From assembly GCA_900766265.1 (NCBI GenBank), contig CAAFUS010000009.1, positions 1-64,000 of the forward strand: a stretch of 64,000 bases of DNA. Reading direction: 5' to 3'. How positions within the stretch are numbered: position 1 is the stretch's first letter; each line of letters starts with the position of its first letter. The translations under genes and the position numbers were made by a program. Positions 1-8,852 of this stretch are shown here, piece by piece. Below the pieces are notes generated by a model. That model searched no databases, had not been told where the DNA came from, and saw nothing but the letters and a program-made list of their open reading frames with translations. Source of the stretch: Pseudomonadaceae bacterium (lineage in GTDB: Bacteria; Pseudomonadota; Gammaproteobacteria; Pseudomonadales; Pseudomonadaceae).

Positions 1-95
1 AACCACCTGATCCCATCCCGAACTCAGTAGTGAAACGACGCATCGCCGATGGTAGTGTGGGGCTTCCCCATGTGAGAGTAGGTCATCGTCAAGCT
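1..95 (+). rRNA. rrf: 5S ribosomal RNA, 3' part
   Basis: The first bases match the body of a gammaproteobacterial 5S rRNA: CCCATCCCGAACTCAG in loop B/C, then GCATCGCCGATGGTAGTGTGG, and the 3' strand GTAGGTCATCGTCAAGC. The 5' part lies outside the window. It is probably the last gene of an rrn operon reading rightwards, since a strong terminator follows at once. Confidence 0.95.
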
Positions 96-103
96 TCTAT
101 CCC

Positions 104-138
104 AAACCCCCAATCCGAGCAATCGGGTTGGGGGTTTG
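104..138 (+). terminator. rRNA operon terminator
   Basis: Near-perfect 15-bp stem (AAACCCCCAATCCGA against TCGGGTTGGGGGTTT, one G-T pair) with a short GCAA loop, starting 8 nt after the 5S 3' end. The GGGTTT-rich 3' side resembles Pseudomonas rrn terminators. Confidence 0.85.
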
Positions 139-624
139 TCTTTGCGCGAGAAAAAAGCTTGCCGACGATCGGGTTGGGGGGCAGGTGCGGTGACGATGTG
201 CGCTCGCTGTACGGCTCGACCCGCCTCGATACCTCGCCCGAGCAGGCTTCGTTGGGGCCCGACCATCCCGGTCCCGTGATCGATGGCAAGCGTATGCAGA
301 CCGAGTTCGTGCAGATAGATCGCTGTACGCTTCGCGAACGAGTCGCTTTGGAAGACTCGAAGACGGCTCCCGCTTAGAGCATGGGCTTGCTCTGCGCTTT
401 ACTTTCTCAGCGCCGGCCAATGCGGGAGAATCAGTAACTCCCACCTCGCTCTGGAAGTGGGCGGAACGTGCGACGCCGCTCTGGATCTGCCTATCGGTGG
501 GTATGATGGATCGCGAGGCCCTTCCTAGACCTGTTTTCAGCTAGTGAAAACGCAGCCGTTAGCAGTCGTTCACGGCTATAAGTGCACTGTAAGGATACAG
601 CCGATCAACCGACCGAGCTGTGAG
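139..624. other. intergenic region, no gene seen
   Basis: About 485 bp between the rrn terminator and the queD stop. Several overlapping ORFs of up to 115 codons exist, but none resembles a protein family. Part of the terminator arm (TCGGGTTGGGGG) recurs near 169-180. A 7-bp hairpin (GTTTTCA...TGAAAAC, 533-551) lies past queD but lacks a T-run on either strand. Confidence 0.6.
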
Positions 625-981
625 TCAATCGCCGCGGTACTCGCAGCCGCTGGTACAGGTTTCATGGATACGGATACGCGACAGTTCCGGTAGCTCGGGT
701 TTGAGCTTGGCCCAGATCCAGCGCGCCAGGTTTTCGCTGGTGGGGTTTTCGAGGCCCGGCAAGTCATTCAGATAGTTGTGGTCGAGTTGCTCGTAAAGCG
801 GCTTGAAGATCGCTTTGATCTCACCAAAATCACGGATCCAACCGGTCTTGGAATCGACGTGCCCCTCTATGTAGAGGGCGACACGGAATGAGTGGCCATG
901 CAGACGCCCACACTTGTGCCCCTCCGGTACATGGGGTAGGCGGTGGGCCGATTCGAAAGTGAATTCCTTAAAAATTTCCAC
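625..981 (-). CDS. queD: 6-carboxytetrahydropterin synthase QueD
   Basis: Converts 7,8-dihydroneopterin triphosphate to 6-carboxytetrahydropterin, the second step from GTP to queuosine. The 118-residue product has the PTPS/QueD fold signatures: zinc ligands His13 (FESAH) and His28/His30 (RLHGH), catalytic Cys24, the LDHNYLND segment, and a C-terminal HETCTSGCEY block. I chose the GTG at 981 because the ORF extends 30 unrelated residues upstream, while the family begins with an EIFKEFTF-type strand; a weak GAGAG lies upstream. It is a single gene diverging from the antiporter gene. Homology is strong; the start is moderately certain. Confidence 0.93.
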   Translation of the reverse strand: MEIFKEFTFESAHRLPHVPEGHKCGRLHGHSFRVALYIEGHVDSKTGWIRDFGEIKAIFKPLYEQLDHNYLNDLPGLENPTSENLARWIWAKLKPELPELSRIRIHETCTSGCEYRGD

Positions 982-1188
982 TCGAGCTCTCTGATTGCGA
1001 CGACAAAAATGCATGGTACCGCAGCCCCACGTTCGGGCGTGGCGATTGGCTGTCATCATGCCGCCGTACATGTTTGGTCGCTCCGGAAAGAATACGGACC
1101 ACTACGCTGCGAATGTTTTGACAGCCGAGGATGCGCAACGCAGACTACCGCCCTTTTTTCAGGCGTTGCCACTGCTGATGGGGGAGAA

Positions 1189-2511
1189 ATGAATTCTGTA
1201 ATAGCTGCGGTGGGGGTCATGCTGATCCTCAGTCTGATACGCGTTCACGTGGTGGTCGCATTGATCGTCGGCGCCCTGGTGGGCGGCCTGCTCGGCGGGC
1301 TGGGCATCCATGGCAGCCTCGAAGCTTTCAACAAGGGGCTTGGAGGTGGTGCGACGGTTGCGTTGTCCTATGCGTTGCTGGGTGCCTTCGCCGTTGCCAT
1401 CGCGAAGTCCGGATTGGCCCACGCACTGGCCGAACGGGTGTTGAAGCTGGTCGGGGAGAAGAGCGCCACGACTGGCAGCAGAAGCATCAAATGGGCGCTG
1501 ATCGGATTGCTTCTCGCCGTGGCCGTGTCTTCGCAGAACATTCTGCCCATTCATATCGCCTTCATTCCGCTGCTGGTTCCGCCTCTGTTGTATGTACTGG
1601 CTAAGCTTCGGCTCGATCGGCGCCTGATCGCCTGTGTGATCACCTTCGGCCTGATCACGCCCTACATGTTCCTGCCTGTCGGATTCGGTGCGATTTTCCT
1701 TAAGGAAATCCTGCTTGCGAATATCACGTCGGCCGGGTTGGACGTTTCCAATATCAGCGTGACCCACGCCATGTTTATTCCCGCCTTGGGTATGGTGTTC
1801 GGCCTGCTGGTGGCGATCCTGATCAGCTACCGCAAACCCCGCGATTATGATCTCGATCGGATCGACCAAGGCGCGCGCCAGTCGACGTCGTTCAGTCCCT
1901 GGAGCCTGCTAATGGCGCTTGTTGCGGTAGCCGCGGCATTCATCATTCAACTGTGGCTGGATTCGATGATTATCGGTGCGCTCGCAGGCTTTGTGATCTT
2001 CTCCGTGTCTGGCGTAGTGCGCTGGAAAGAGGCTGATGACCTGTTCACTGAAGGCATGAAGATGATGGCGATGATCGGCTTCATCATGATCGCCGCCGCC
2101 GGCTTTGCCGAGGTGATGAAAGCCACCGGCGATATCAAGAATCTGGTGGATGCCTCCGCCGCCTGGATTGGCAACAGCAAGGCGGTTGCTGCACTGCTGA
2201 TGTTGCTGGTTGGCCTGTTGGTGACCATGGGTATCGGTTCGTCCTTTTCGACCGTACCGATCATCGCGGCGATTTTCGTTCCGCTCGGAATGCAGCTCGG
2301 TTTCAGCCCTCTGGCCATCGTCAGCATCATCGGCACCGCCGGCGCGCTGGGCGATGCGGGTTCGCCGGCATCCGACTCGACGCTCGGTCCGACCTCCGGG
2401 CTCAATGTCGATGGGCAGCACAGCCACATTTGGGATACGGTGGTGCCATCCTTCCTTCACTACAACCTGCCGTTGATCGCGTTCGGCTGGTTCGCTGCGA
2501 TGACGCTGTAG
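1189..2511 (+). CDS. Na+/H+ antiporter family (YuiF/NhaC-like) membrane protein
   Basis: A 440-residue, very hydrophobic inner-membrane protein with about 11-12 predicted membrane segments. It has glycine-rich helices (GALVGGLLGGLG) and a conserved segment with GDAGSPASDSTLGPTSGLN near residue 390, typical of the Na+/H+ antiporter superfamily branch that includes YuiF-type amino-acid or cation transporters. The start at 1189 is set by GGGGGAG seven bases upstream; the ORF runs 82 codons further 5' into the queD promoter and is not believable there. Substrate is unknown: exchange of Na+ or an amino acid for H+ is inferred from family. It is monocistronic with its own terminator. Confidence 0.8.
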   Translation: MNSVIAAVGVMLILSLIRVHVVVALIVGALVGGLLGGLGIHGSLEAFNKGLGGGATVALSYALLGAFAVAIAKSGLAHALAERVLKLVGEKSATTGSRSIKWALIGLLLAVAVSSQNILPIHIAFIPLLVPPLLYVLAKLRLDRRLIACVITFGLITPYMFLPVGFGAIFLKEILLANITSAGLDVSNISVTHAMFIPALGMVFGLLVAILISYRKPRDYDLDRIDQGARQSTSFSPWSLLMALVAVAAAFIIQLWLDSMIIGALAGFVIFSVSGVVRWKEADDLFTEGMKMMAMIGFIMIAAAGFAEVMKATGDIKNLVDASAAWIGNSKAVAALLMLLVGLLVTMGIGSSFSTVPIIAAIFVPLGMQLGFSPLAIVSIIGTAGALGDAGSPASDSTLGPTSGLNVDGQHSHIWDTVVPSFLHYNLPLIAFGWFAAMTL

Positions 2512-2531
2512 CCCATCGCACCGGGTTACAG

Positions 2532-2565
2532 GGGGATGTCGCTTGAGCGGCATCCCTTTTTTTTT
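2532..2565 (+). terminator. Rho-independent terminator after the antiporter gene
   Basis: GGGATG...CATCCC stem around a TCGCTTGAGCGG loop that can itself pair (GCT/AGC), followed by nine T residues, about 20 bp past the stop codon. Confidence 0.9.
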
Positions 2566-2692
2566 GTCCTGGCCCCGCTGGTACGTTTTCAATCCTGGCC
2601 AACGGCATCTCGCGCCTCCCTTTGTTGCAGAGCTACAGCACTCGTGAAGCCGCGCGTTGACTAACTGGAACAACGGTCCAAGTGGTTGCGCA

Positions 2693-3754
2693 ATGTTCAA
2701 TCCAACCCTCGAGTACAAGGTTTTCCTCACACTGCTGATCGTGGTGTCCGTGGCGTTCGGCTGGATTCTGTTGCCTTTCTACGGCGCGGTGTTCTGGGCG
2801 GTGATTCTGGCCATCATCTTCGCCCCGTTGCAGCGGTGGCTGTACAACCGGCTGGGCAATCGTCGGAATGTGTCGGCCCTGATCACGCTGCTGGTCTGTC
2901 TGGTCGTTGCGGTATTGCCGGTGATCTTCATCACCGGGCTAGTAGTCCAGGAAGGTGCCGCGCTCTATCGCAGGATCCAGAGCGGGGATCTGGACATAGG
3001 AGGCTATGTCACTTACGCCAGGGAAATGCTTCCGAGCCCGCTGCAGAACCAGCTGGACCGATTCGGATTGGGCGGGGATATGGATAGCCTGCGTGCCCGG
3101 CTGGCCAGCGGAGCGCTCGAGGGTAGCCAGTACCTGGCGACGAAGGCGTTCAGTTTCGGCCAGGGCACCTTCCAGTTCTTCGTCAGCTTTTTTGTGATGA
3201 TCTACCTGCTGTTCTTCCTGATCCGGGACGGTAAAGAACTGGTGGCACGCATTCGCAAGGCGATTCCGTTGAGCGAAGCGCAGAAGCGTCGCCTGTTCAG
3301 CAAGTTCACCCGCGTGGTGCGGGCGACCGTCAAGGGCAATATCGTGGTGGCCGTCACCCAGGGCGTACTGGGCGGAATCATATTCGCTGTGTTGGGCATA
3401 CCCAGTGCCTCACTCTGGGGGGTATTGATGGCCTTGCTGTCGCTGCTGCCCGCCGTGGGGGCGGGGCTGATCTGGACGCCGGTAGCCATCTATTTTCTGA
3501 TGAGCGGGTCGGTCTGGCAGGGCATCGTCCTGACATTGTATGGCGTGCTGGTCATCGGCCTGGTCGATAACATCCTGCGCCCGATCCTGGTGGGTAAGGA
3601 CACTAAGATGCCTGACTATGTGGTGCTGATTTCCACCTTGGGTGGCCTTGCGCTGTTCGGTTTGAATGGTTTTGTCATCGGGCCTTTGATCGCCGCCTTG
3701 TTCATTTCGACCTGGGGGCTTTTTACGGGGCCGCAAGAAGAGCTGCCTCAATAA
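2693..3754 (+). CDS. AI-2E family transporter (PerM/YdiK-like)
   Basis: A 353-residue polytopic inner-membrane protein of the AI-2E transporter family: two N-terminal membrane helices, a soluble stretch at roughly 100-150, then five or six C-terminal helices with the typical LVDNILRPILVGKDTKMPDYVVLISTLGG-like block (Asp-Asn-x-x-x-x-Pro, then Pro-x-x-x-x-x-Ile-Ser). Members export autoinducer-2 or act as Na+/H+ antiporters, so the substrate here is open. The ATG at 2693 is preferred because MFNPTLEYK-type N termini are usual; an in-frame TTG at 2657 would add 12 residues and neither has a clear ribosome-binding site. Confidence 0.85.
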   Translation: MFNPTLEYKVFLTLLIVVSVAFGWILLPFYGAVFWAVILAIIFAPLQRWLYNRLGNRRNVSALITLLVCLVVAVLPVIFITGLVVQEGAALYRRIQSGDLDIGGYVTYAREMLPSPLQNQLDRFGLGGDMDSLRARLASGALEGSQYLATKAFSFGQGTFQFFVSFFVMIYLLFFLIRDGKELVARIRKAIPLSEAQKRRLFSKFTRVVRATVKGNIVVAVTQGVLGGIIFAVLGIPSASLWGVLMALLSLLPAVGAGLIWTPVAIYFLMSGSVWQGIVLTLYGVLVIGLVDNILRPILVGKDTKMPDYVVLISTLGGLALFGLNGFVIGPLIAALFISTWGLFTGPQEELPQ

Positions 3755-3755
3755 A

Positions 3756-3783
3756 AAGAAGCCCGGCATTCGCCGGGCTTCTT
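3756..3783. terminator. bidirectional terminator
   Basis: Perfect 12-bp inverted repeat AAGAAGCCCGGC / GCCGGGCTTCTT with an ATTC loop. A-rich on the left and T-rich on the right, it serves both the AI-2E gene and the convergent phoX. Confidence 0.9.
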
Positions 3784-3794
3784 CTCCGGTGACG

Positions 3795-5792
3795 TCACAT
3801 CAGGCGTCGTCCGTCGTCGCGGGTGATGATCACCGTCGCCGAGCGGGGGCGACGGCCCTGGCCGTCGGGCCAGGTGCTGGTGTAGTTGGTCGGCGTCGAG
3901 CCTTCACCCGGGTGTTGGATGTTGACGAACAGGGTGCGGAAGTCCGGCGTCGCGGTGATGCCGGTGACCTCGCACCCGTAAGGGCCAACCAGGAAGCGCT
4001 TGACCTCGCCAGTCTTGGGATCCGACACCAGCATCTGGTTGTTGCCGAACGGTCCTGCACTCTGCTGGCTTCCGCTCATATCGGTCTGAATCCAGAGTCG
4101 ACCTTCGTCGTCGAACCACAGACCGTCCGGGCTCGCGAGGATGTTGGTCTGGTCCAGCGGCTTGCCTGTCGGGTCGCGGCTGTCGTTTTCAGGGCCAGCG
4201 AGCAGGTAGAGGTCCCAGGTGAAGCGCGTGCCCGCGAAATCACTGCTCGCCTCACGCCAGCGGATGATGTGCCCGTATGGGTTCGGTGCGCGCGGGTTGG
4301 GCGCATCGGCCTCACGACGGGAGCTGTTGTTGGTCAGGGTGAAATACACGTCGCCATTGTCCGGATTGACCGCACCCCACTCGGGGCGATCCATCTTGGT
4401 CGCGCCCACGATGTCGGCGGCAAGGCGGGTGTTGATCAGCACTTCGCCCTGGTCGGCAAAGGTGACGCCAGCCGCTACGCAGGCACGCTGGAAATTCGCG
4501 TCGTTGATGTCCAGGGCCAGCCAGTCGCCGCTGCCGTCCGGGTTGTAGCGGGCGACATAGAGGGTGCCATCATCGAGCAGGCGGCCATCGCTGCGCTGCG
4601 GGCGGTACTGATCGCGACTTACGTATTTGTAGATGTATTCGTTCTGCGAGTCGTCGCCCGAATAGCAGACGACCGGGCGTCCGGCCCTGACCGGCGCGAA
4701 CACCAGTCCTTCATGAGCAAAACGGCCCAGCGCGGTATGCTTGACCGGCACCGCATCGGGATCGAACGGATCGATCTCGACGATCCAGCCGAAGGTGTTC
4801 GGTTCGTTGCGATAATCACCGGTGGCGTCCCGGGCAATACGGGTGCAGTTGAAGCGCTGGAATTCGTCGCCCGGCACGGTTTCCCAGCCGTAGCGACCAG
4901 TCCTGCCGATGCCGTAGCGTGACAGTTCTCGCGGCAGCGTTTCGTCGGTGCTGGCGAAGTAACCGGCCCAGTTCTCTTCGCAGGTCAGGTAGGTCGCCCA
5001 GGGCGTGAAACCGTTGGCGCAGTTGTTCAGCGTGCCACGAGTCGAAGTGCCGCTCGGGCTGTAGCGCGTTTTCATCAGCGCATGGCCCCGGGCGGGCCCG
5101 GCGATGTGCATTGGGGTTGCGCCTGTGATGCGGCGGTTGCGCGCGGTGGGCATCACGTCCCAGTCGCCCCGTGGCCCGCGGCGAATTTCCACGACCGAAA
5201 CACCGTGGGCATTGATCTCCTTGCGGACTTCGTCGACGTTCACCCGGCGGCCATTGACCACGGTCGGACCGTTCGGATGCAGCAAAGGAGCATCTATGTA
5301 TTCGTGGTTCAGGCAGAGCATGCCGTGGTCGCTCTGACGGCCGATGCCATTCTTCGAGTCCATCGGGAAGAAGTGCATGCCATCGTGATGCATGCCGGTC
5401 TGCTGCGCCTGGTCCTGAGCGCTGTTGCCGGCATTGTCGAGAAAGGCCGGGTAGCTGCCGCAGATGGGTGTACCCCATGGAATGAAGGCCCTGGCGGTGT
5501 AGCCGGCAGGGACTGTGATGGTGTCGGCACGCGTGACCATGACCGGCTCGAAGGGCAGGCGAGTGCGCAGCTTGAACGGCGGTGTGTTCGCGGCCTTCGC
5601 CACTGCCTCAGCGGCCGAAGCGGCGCCTGGGAGGGTGACCCCGAGGAACGCCAGAGCGCCGAGCGTGGCGCCCCCGGTCAGGACTTTGCGCCGGCCCAAG
5701 GCGATGACTTCGTTGATGTGCGGGTTGGTCGAGTGATTGCTGGGCAACTCATCACCATTACCGAACAGGACGTTCTCTTTTTCTATAGTCAC
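3795..5792 (-). CDS. phoX: PhoX family alkaline phosphatase, Tat-exported
   Basis: A 665-residue protein of the DUF839/PhoX family, calcium- and iron-dependent phosphatases that release phosphate from organic esters outside the cytoplasm. A Tat signal is visible: twin arginines at 34-35 in GRRKVLTGG, a hydrophobic stretch and an ASAAEA cleavage region near residue 60. Family landmarks include the CLNHEY block, GFTPWATYLTCEENW near 280, the WGAVNPDNGDVYFTLTNNS segment and the PDGLWFDDEGRLWIQTD block with acidic metal ligands. It is a single gene between two terminators, with a Pho-box-like sequence upstream, so induction under phosphate starvation is inferred. Length fits the family. Confidence 0.92.
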   Translation of the reverse strand: MTIEKENVLFGNGDELPSNHSTNPHINEVIALGRRKVLTGGATLGALAFLGVTLPGAASAAEAVAKAANTPPFKLRTRLPFEPVMVTRADTITVPAGYTARAFIPWGTPICGSYPAFLDNAGNSAQDQAQQTGMHHDGMHFFPMDSKNGIGRQSDHGMLCLNHEYIDAPLLHPNGPTVVNGRRVNVDEVRKEINAHGVSVVEIRRGPRGDWDVMPTARNRRITGATPMHIAGPARGHALMKTRYSPSGTSTRGTLNNCANGFTPWATYLTCEENWAGYFASTDETLPRELSRYGIGRTGRYGWETVPGDEFQRFNCTRIARDATGDYRNEPNTFGWIVEIDPFDPDAVPVKHTALGRFAHEGLVFAPVRAGRPVVCYSGDDSQNEYIYKYVSRDQYRPQRSDGRLLDDGTLYVARYNPDGSGDWLALDINDANFQRACVAAGVTFADQGEVLINTRLAADIVGATKMDRPEWGAVNPDNGDVYFTLTNNSSRREADAPNPRAPNPYGHIIRWREASSDFAGTRFTWDLYLLAGPENDSRDPTGKPLDQTNILASPDGLWFDDEGRLWIQTDMSGSQQSAGPFGNNQMLVSDPKTGEVKRFLVGPYGCEVTGITATPDFRTLFVNIQHPGEGSTPTNYTSTWPDGQGRRPRSATVIITRDDGRRLM

Positions 5793-5846
5793 GACGCAGC
5801 TCCATTAAGGGGATAATCAACGGAGCCTTGACGCTAGTTTGCTTGT

Positions 5847-5864
5847 GCGACAAAAGCATGACAC
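5847..5864 (-). promoter_or_regulatory. candidate Pho box upstream of phoX
   Basis: On the minus strand GTGTCAT-GCTT-TTGTCGC, two 7-mers separated by 4 bp, matches the PhoB consensus CTGTCAT-N4-CTGTCAT/C at about 11 of 14 positions. It lies 55 bp upstream of the phoX start. Assigned by eye only. Confidence 0.5.
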
Positions 5865-5908
5865 TGGCCGCTTCGCTCGACGAGCTGCATCTATAAACGC
5901 CAGAAATG

Positions 5909-5936
5909 AAAAGCCCCGGCATTGGCCGGGGCTTTT
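5909..5936 (-). terminator. terminator of aceA
   Basis: Perfect 12-bp stem AAAAGCCCCGGC / GCCGGGGCTTTT with a 4-nt loop, 17 bp beyond the aceA stop codon and reading T-rich on the minus strand. Confidence 0.9.
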
Positions 5937-5952
5937 CGGTTTCAGGAAGTGC

Positions 5953-7548
5953 TTAGTGGAACTGGTTCATGGTGTTGTCTTTGCCGCTGGCCTTGAGCGC
6001 TGCCTCACCGGCAAAGTACTCCTTGTGATTGTCGCCGATGTCCGAGCCCGCCATGTTCTGGTGCTTCACGCAGGCGATGCCTTGGCGCAGCTCCTGACGC
6101 TGCACCCCTTTGACGTAGGCCAGCATGCCTTCGTCGGCGAAGTAACCCTTGGCCAGGTTGTCCGTGGACAGCGCGGCGGTGTGGTAGGTCGGCAGCGTGA
6201 TCAGGTGGTGGAAGATGCCGGCGTGGGCCGAGCCGTCGCGCTGGAAGGTGCGGATCTTCTCATCGGCAACCTGAGCCAGTTCGGTATCGTCGTATTCCAC
6301 ACTCATCAACTTGGTGCGGTCATAGGCGGACACATCCTTGCCTTCGGCCACAAAGGCATCGAACACCTGCTGGCGGAAGTTCAGGGTCCAGTTGAAGGAC
6401 GGGCTGTTGTTGTAGACCAGCTTCGCGTTGGGGATGACCTCGCGGATGCGGTCGACCATGGCCTTGATCTGGCCGACATGCGGCTTCTCGGTCTCGATCC
6501 ACAGTAGATCCGCGCCGTTCTGCAGCGAGGTGATGCAGTCAAGAACGCAACGGTCCTCACCCGTGCCTTTGCGGAACTGGAACAGGTTGCTGGGCAGGCG
6601 CTTGGGACGCAGCAACTTGCCTTCACGTTTGATCACCACGTCACCGTTGCCGAGTTCTGCTTCGGAGATTTCTTCGCAATCGAGGAAGGAATTGTACAGG
6701 TCGCCCAGATCCCCGGGCTGGTTGGTGACGGCGATCTGCTTGGTAAGGCCGGCGCCAAGGGAGTCGGTACGGGCGACGATCACGCCGTCGTCCACACCCA
6801 GCTCCAGGAAGGCATAGCGTACGGCATTGATCTTGGCGAGGAAGTCGGCGTGCGGCACGGTGACCTTGCCGTCCTGGTGACCGCACTGCTTCTCGTCGGA
6901 GACCTGGTTTTCGATCTGAATGCAGCAGGCGCCTGCTTCGATCATCTTCTTGGCCAGCAGGTAGGTGGCCTCGGGGTTGCCGAAGCCGGCGTCGATATCG
7001 GCGATGATCGGTACCACGTGGGTTTCGAAGTTGTCGATCTGAGACTGGATCTCGCTGGCCTTGGCCTGGTCATCCGCGGCGCGGGCGGCGTCCAGCGCGG
7101 TGAACAACAGGTCCAGCTCACGGGCATCGGCCTGGCGCAGGAAGGTGTAGAGCTCTTCGATCAGGCTGGAAACGGCCGTCTTCTCATGCATTGACTGGTC
7201 GGGCAGCGGGCCGAACTCGGAACGCAGGGCGGCGACCATCCAGCCGGAGAGGTACAGGTAACGTTTGTTGGTGGTCTTCAGGTGCTTCTTGATGGAGATC
7301 AGCTTCTGCTGTCCGATGAAGCCATGCCAGCAACCGAGCGACTGGGTATACAGCGACGAATCGGCATCGTACTCGGCCATGTCCTTGCGCATGATGGCAG
7401 CGGTGTACTTGGCAATGTCCAGACCTGTCTTGAAGCGGTTCTGGGCCCGCATGCGAGCAACGGATTCCGGGTTGATAGCGCTCCAGCTATTGCCAGCTTT
7501 TTCTTTCAGAGCGGCAACGGCCATGACGTCGTTTTGATAAGCGGACAT
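5953..7548 (-). CDS. aceA: isocitrate lyase
   Basis: Cleaves isocitrate to glyoxylate and succinate, opening the glyoxylate shunt for growth on acetate and fatty acids. The 531-residue product is the long form found in Pseudomonas. Visible landmarks are IADIDAGFGN at 182-191 (metal and substrate site) and the active-site loop KQCGH at 220-224, where most short-form enzymes have KKCGH; the catalytic Cys222 is present. It is monocistronic with its own terminator. The two isocitrate dehydrogenases that compete for the same substrate lie 7 to 11 kb away, but the glyoxylate partner malate synthase is not in the window. Confidence 0.97.
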   Translation of the reverse strand: MSAYQNDVMAVAALKEKAGNSWSAINPESVARMRAQNRFKTGLDIAKYTAAIMRKDMAEYDADSSLYTQSLGCWHGFIGQQKLISIKKHLKTTNKRYLYLSGWMVAALRSEFGPLPDQSMHEKTAVSSLIEELYTFLRQADARELDLLFTALDAARAADDQAKASEIQSQIDNFETHVVPIIADIDAGFGNPEATYLLAKKMIEAGACCIQIENQVSDEKQCGHQDGKVTVPHADFLAKINAVRYAFLELGVDDGVIVARTDSLGAGLTKQIAVTNQPGDLGDLYNSFLDCEEISEAELGNGDVVIKREGKLLRPKRLPSNLFQFRKGTGEDRCVLDCITSLQNGADLLWIETEKPHVGQIKAMVDRIREVIPNAKLVYNNSPSFNWTLNFRQQVFDAFVAEGKDVSAYDRTKLMSVEYDDTELAQVADEKIRTFQRDGSAHAGIFHHLITLPTYHTAALSTDNLAKGYFADEGMLAYVKGVQRQELRQGIACVKHQNMAGSDIGDNHKEYFAGEAALKASGKDNTMNQFH

Positions 7549-8045
7549 GAATCAATCCTTCAAAAGTTTAGGTTGTTAGAGCACCGACTTTTCCCACTGG
7601 AACCTGCGTGCTAACGCTGATGGTGATGGCACACAAGGCAGAGCGTCGAAATATCGACCGGGACGAGGATTGAAACCGAAGGAGGGTTGCCGAAGACGAC
7701 TACCTGGGGACCCAGCGGCTAGCGAAGATTCGCCGGAGCGCTTATCGGTTCGTGGATACCGTTGGGCACTCGCTCGCTGTCGTGACTGTCATCAGGCTGT
7801 ACGAAAATCGCTTCCCCGTCCCTCAGGACGACTCGTTCCAGTCGCAACCTCGTCAGTCCGCCTTGTGGGCGATGCAGTCACGGAACGGCTCGGCTGGTTG
7901 GCTGGAGCGCGCTCCGGAGGCCTTTTCAGATCCTCTGGTTAGCGGGAGCGAGGCCATCATGCGCCGGGGAAAAGCGCACGTCAAACGTTTTGTAGTGTAT
8001 TTTTTAAGGCACTACATTTTTTTGGGCGACCCGGAAAATGACTGT
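7549..8045. other. intergenic region with an isolated terminator-like hairpin
   Basis: About 500 bp between aceA (start side) and the 3' end of the secretin-like gene, both on the minus strand, so it must hold the aceA promoter. No ORF here looks real. At 7991-8023 TGTAGTG and CACTACA pair around a 12-nt loop and are followed by seven T residues on the plus strand, although no plus-strand gene precedes it. This could end a small RNA. Confidence 0.5.
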
Positions 8046-8852
8046 TCAGTCGAGAATATCCACCTTCAAGCGCAACGTCAGGTCCTGCTGGCCCTGGGTG
8101 GAATAGCGACGCAGGGTGCCGTTCTGGTCGCTGCTCTGGCTTTCCGATACCCCTCCGAGCGCCATCCATTCGCCGACCCGCCCGCTGACTCGGGTTTCGG
8201 TCGTCTGTACGTCGATCACGCCTGGCTGATGCTGATTCAACCGGTCGCGGTTGCTGCTGATGGTGACCTGCACCCGATCGCCAGACAGGTTCGCGGTCGC
8301 GTAGAAGCCGCGCATCACGTTGCGGTACTGAGTGTCCTGATAGACCTGACCGTAGCCGTCCGTACCGGTTGTGGTGAGCGGAATGCTTTGACCGATTTGG
8401 ATCAGCGCGGGATAGCCTTCTGTGGCCTGCACCTGCTGCACGCCAGCGTCACGGGTCTGGGTGCTGTGGCGAATGATGCGGACCTGGTCGCGGCCCCGCA
8501 CCTCACCGCGGCCTGCCTCGATTTCCACGTTGCCGGCACTGAGCGACCCGTCGACACCGTAACCACGCGCGCTGAGGCTGCCGATGTCCTGGGTGTCTAC
8601 GCTGATCAGCAGCCGTTTGGGTGCATTGTCGAGTTGTGCGAGCACGGTGCGCAGCTCGGCGATGACGGCATCGGGTGCGTTGACGATCAGCTGGTTGCCA
8701 TAGGCGCTGACCCGGCCTTGGTCGCCGACCACGGACTGGGCGATCGGGATGACGTCTTCCGCCATCCGGAAGTCGAGCGTGATCACTTCGGTGGCTGCCT
8801 GCAGGGGAAGGCTGGCAGCGAGCATCATCGCAGCGAGGAGGTGGTGCTTCAT
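8046..8852 (-). CDS. secretin-like periplasmic protein (short, N-domain and partial secretin homology)
   Basis: A 268-residue protein with a clear signal peptide (MKHHLLAAMMLAASLPLQAA). It has a secretin N0/N1-like region (VITLDFRMAEDVIPIAQSV...LIVNAPDAVIAELRTVLAQLDNAPKRLLISVDT) followed by a beta-rich segment (IQIGQSIPLTT...) like the start of the secretin domain. It is far shorter than a pore-forming secretin, so it probably does not form a full outer-membrane channel. The start ATG overlaps the upstream stop as ATGA, which implies translational coupling to the DUF7931-type gene. Function unknown. Confidence 0.75.
   Translation of the reverse strand: MKHHLLAAMMLAASLPLQAATEVITLDFRMAEDVIPIAQSVVGDQGRVSAYGNQLIVNAPDAVIAELRTVLAQLDNAPKRLLISVDTQDIGSLSARGYGVDGSLSAGNVEIEAGRGEVRGRDQVRIIRHSTQTRDAGVQQVQATEGYPALIQIGQSIPLTTTGTDGYGQVYQDTQYRNVMRGFYATANLSGDRVQVTISSNRDRLNQHQPGVIDVQTTETRVSGRVGEWMALGGVSESQSSDQNGTLRRYSTQGQQDLTLRLKVDILD

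Noticed and set aside
533..551. Terminator for queD
   Set aside because: Hairpin GTTTTCA/TGAAAAC is 74 bp beyond the stop and lacks a T-run on the minus strand.
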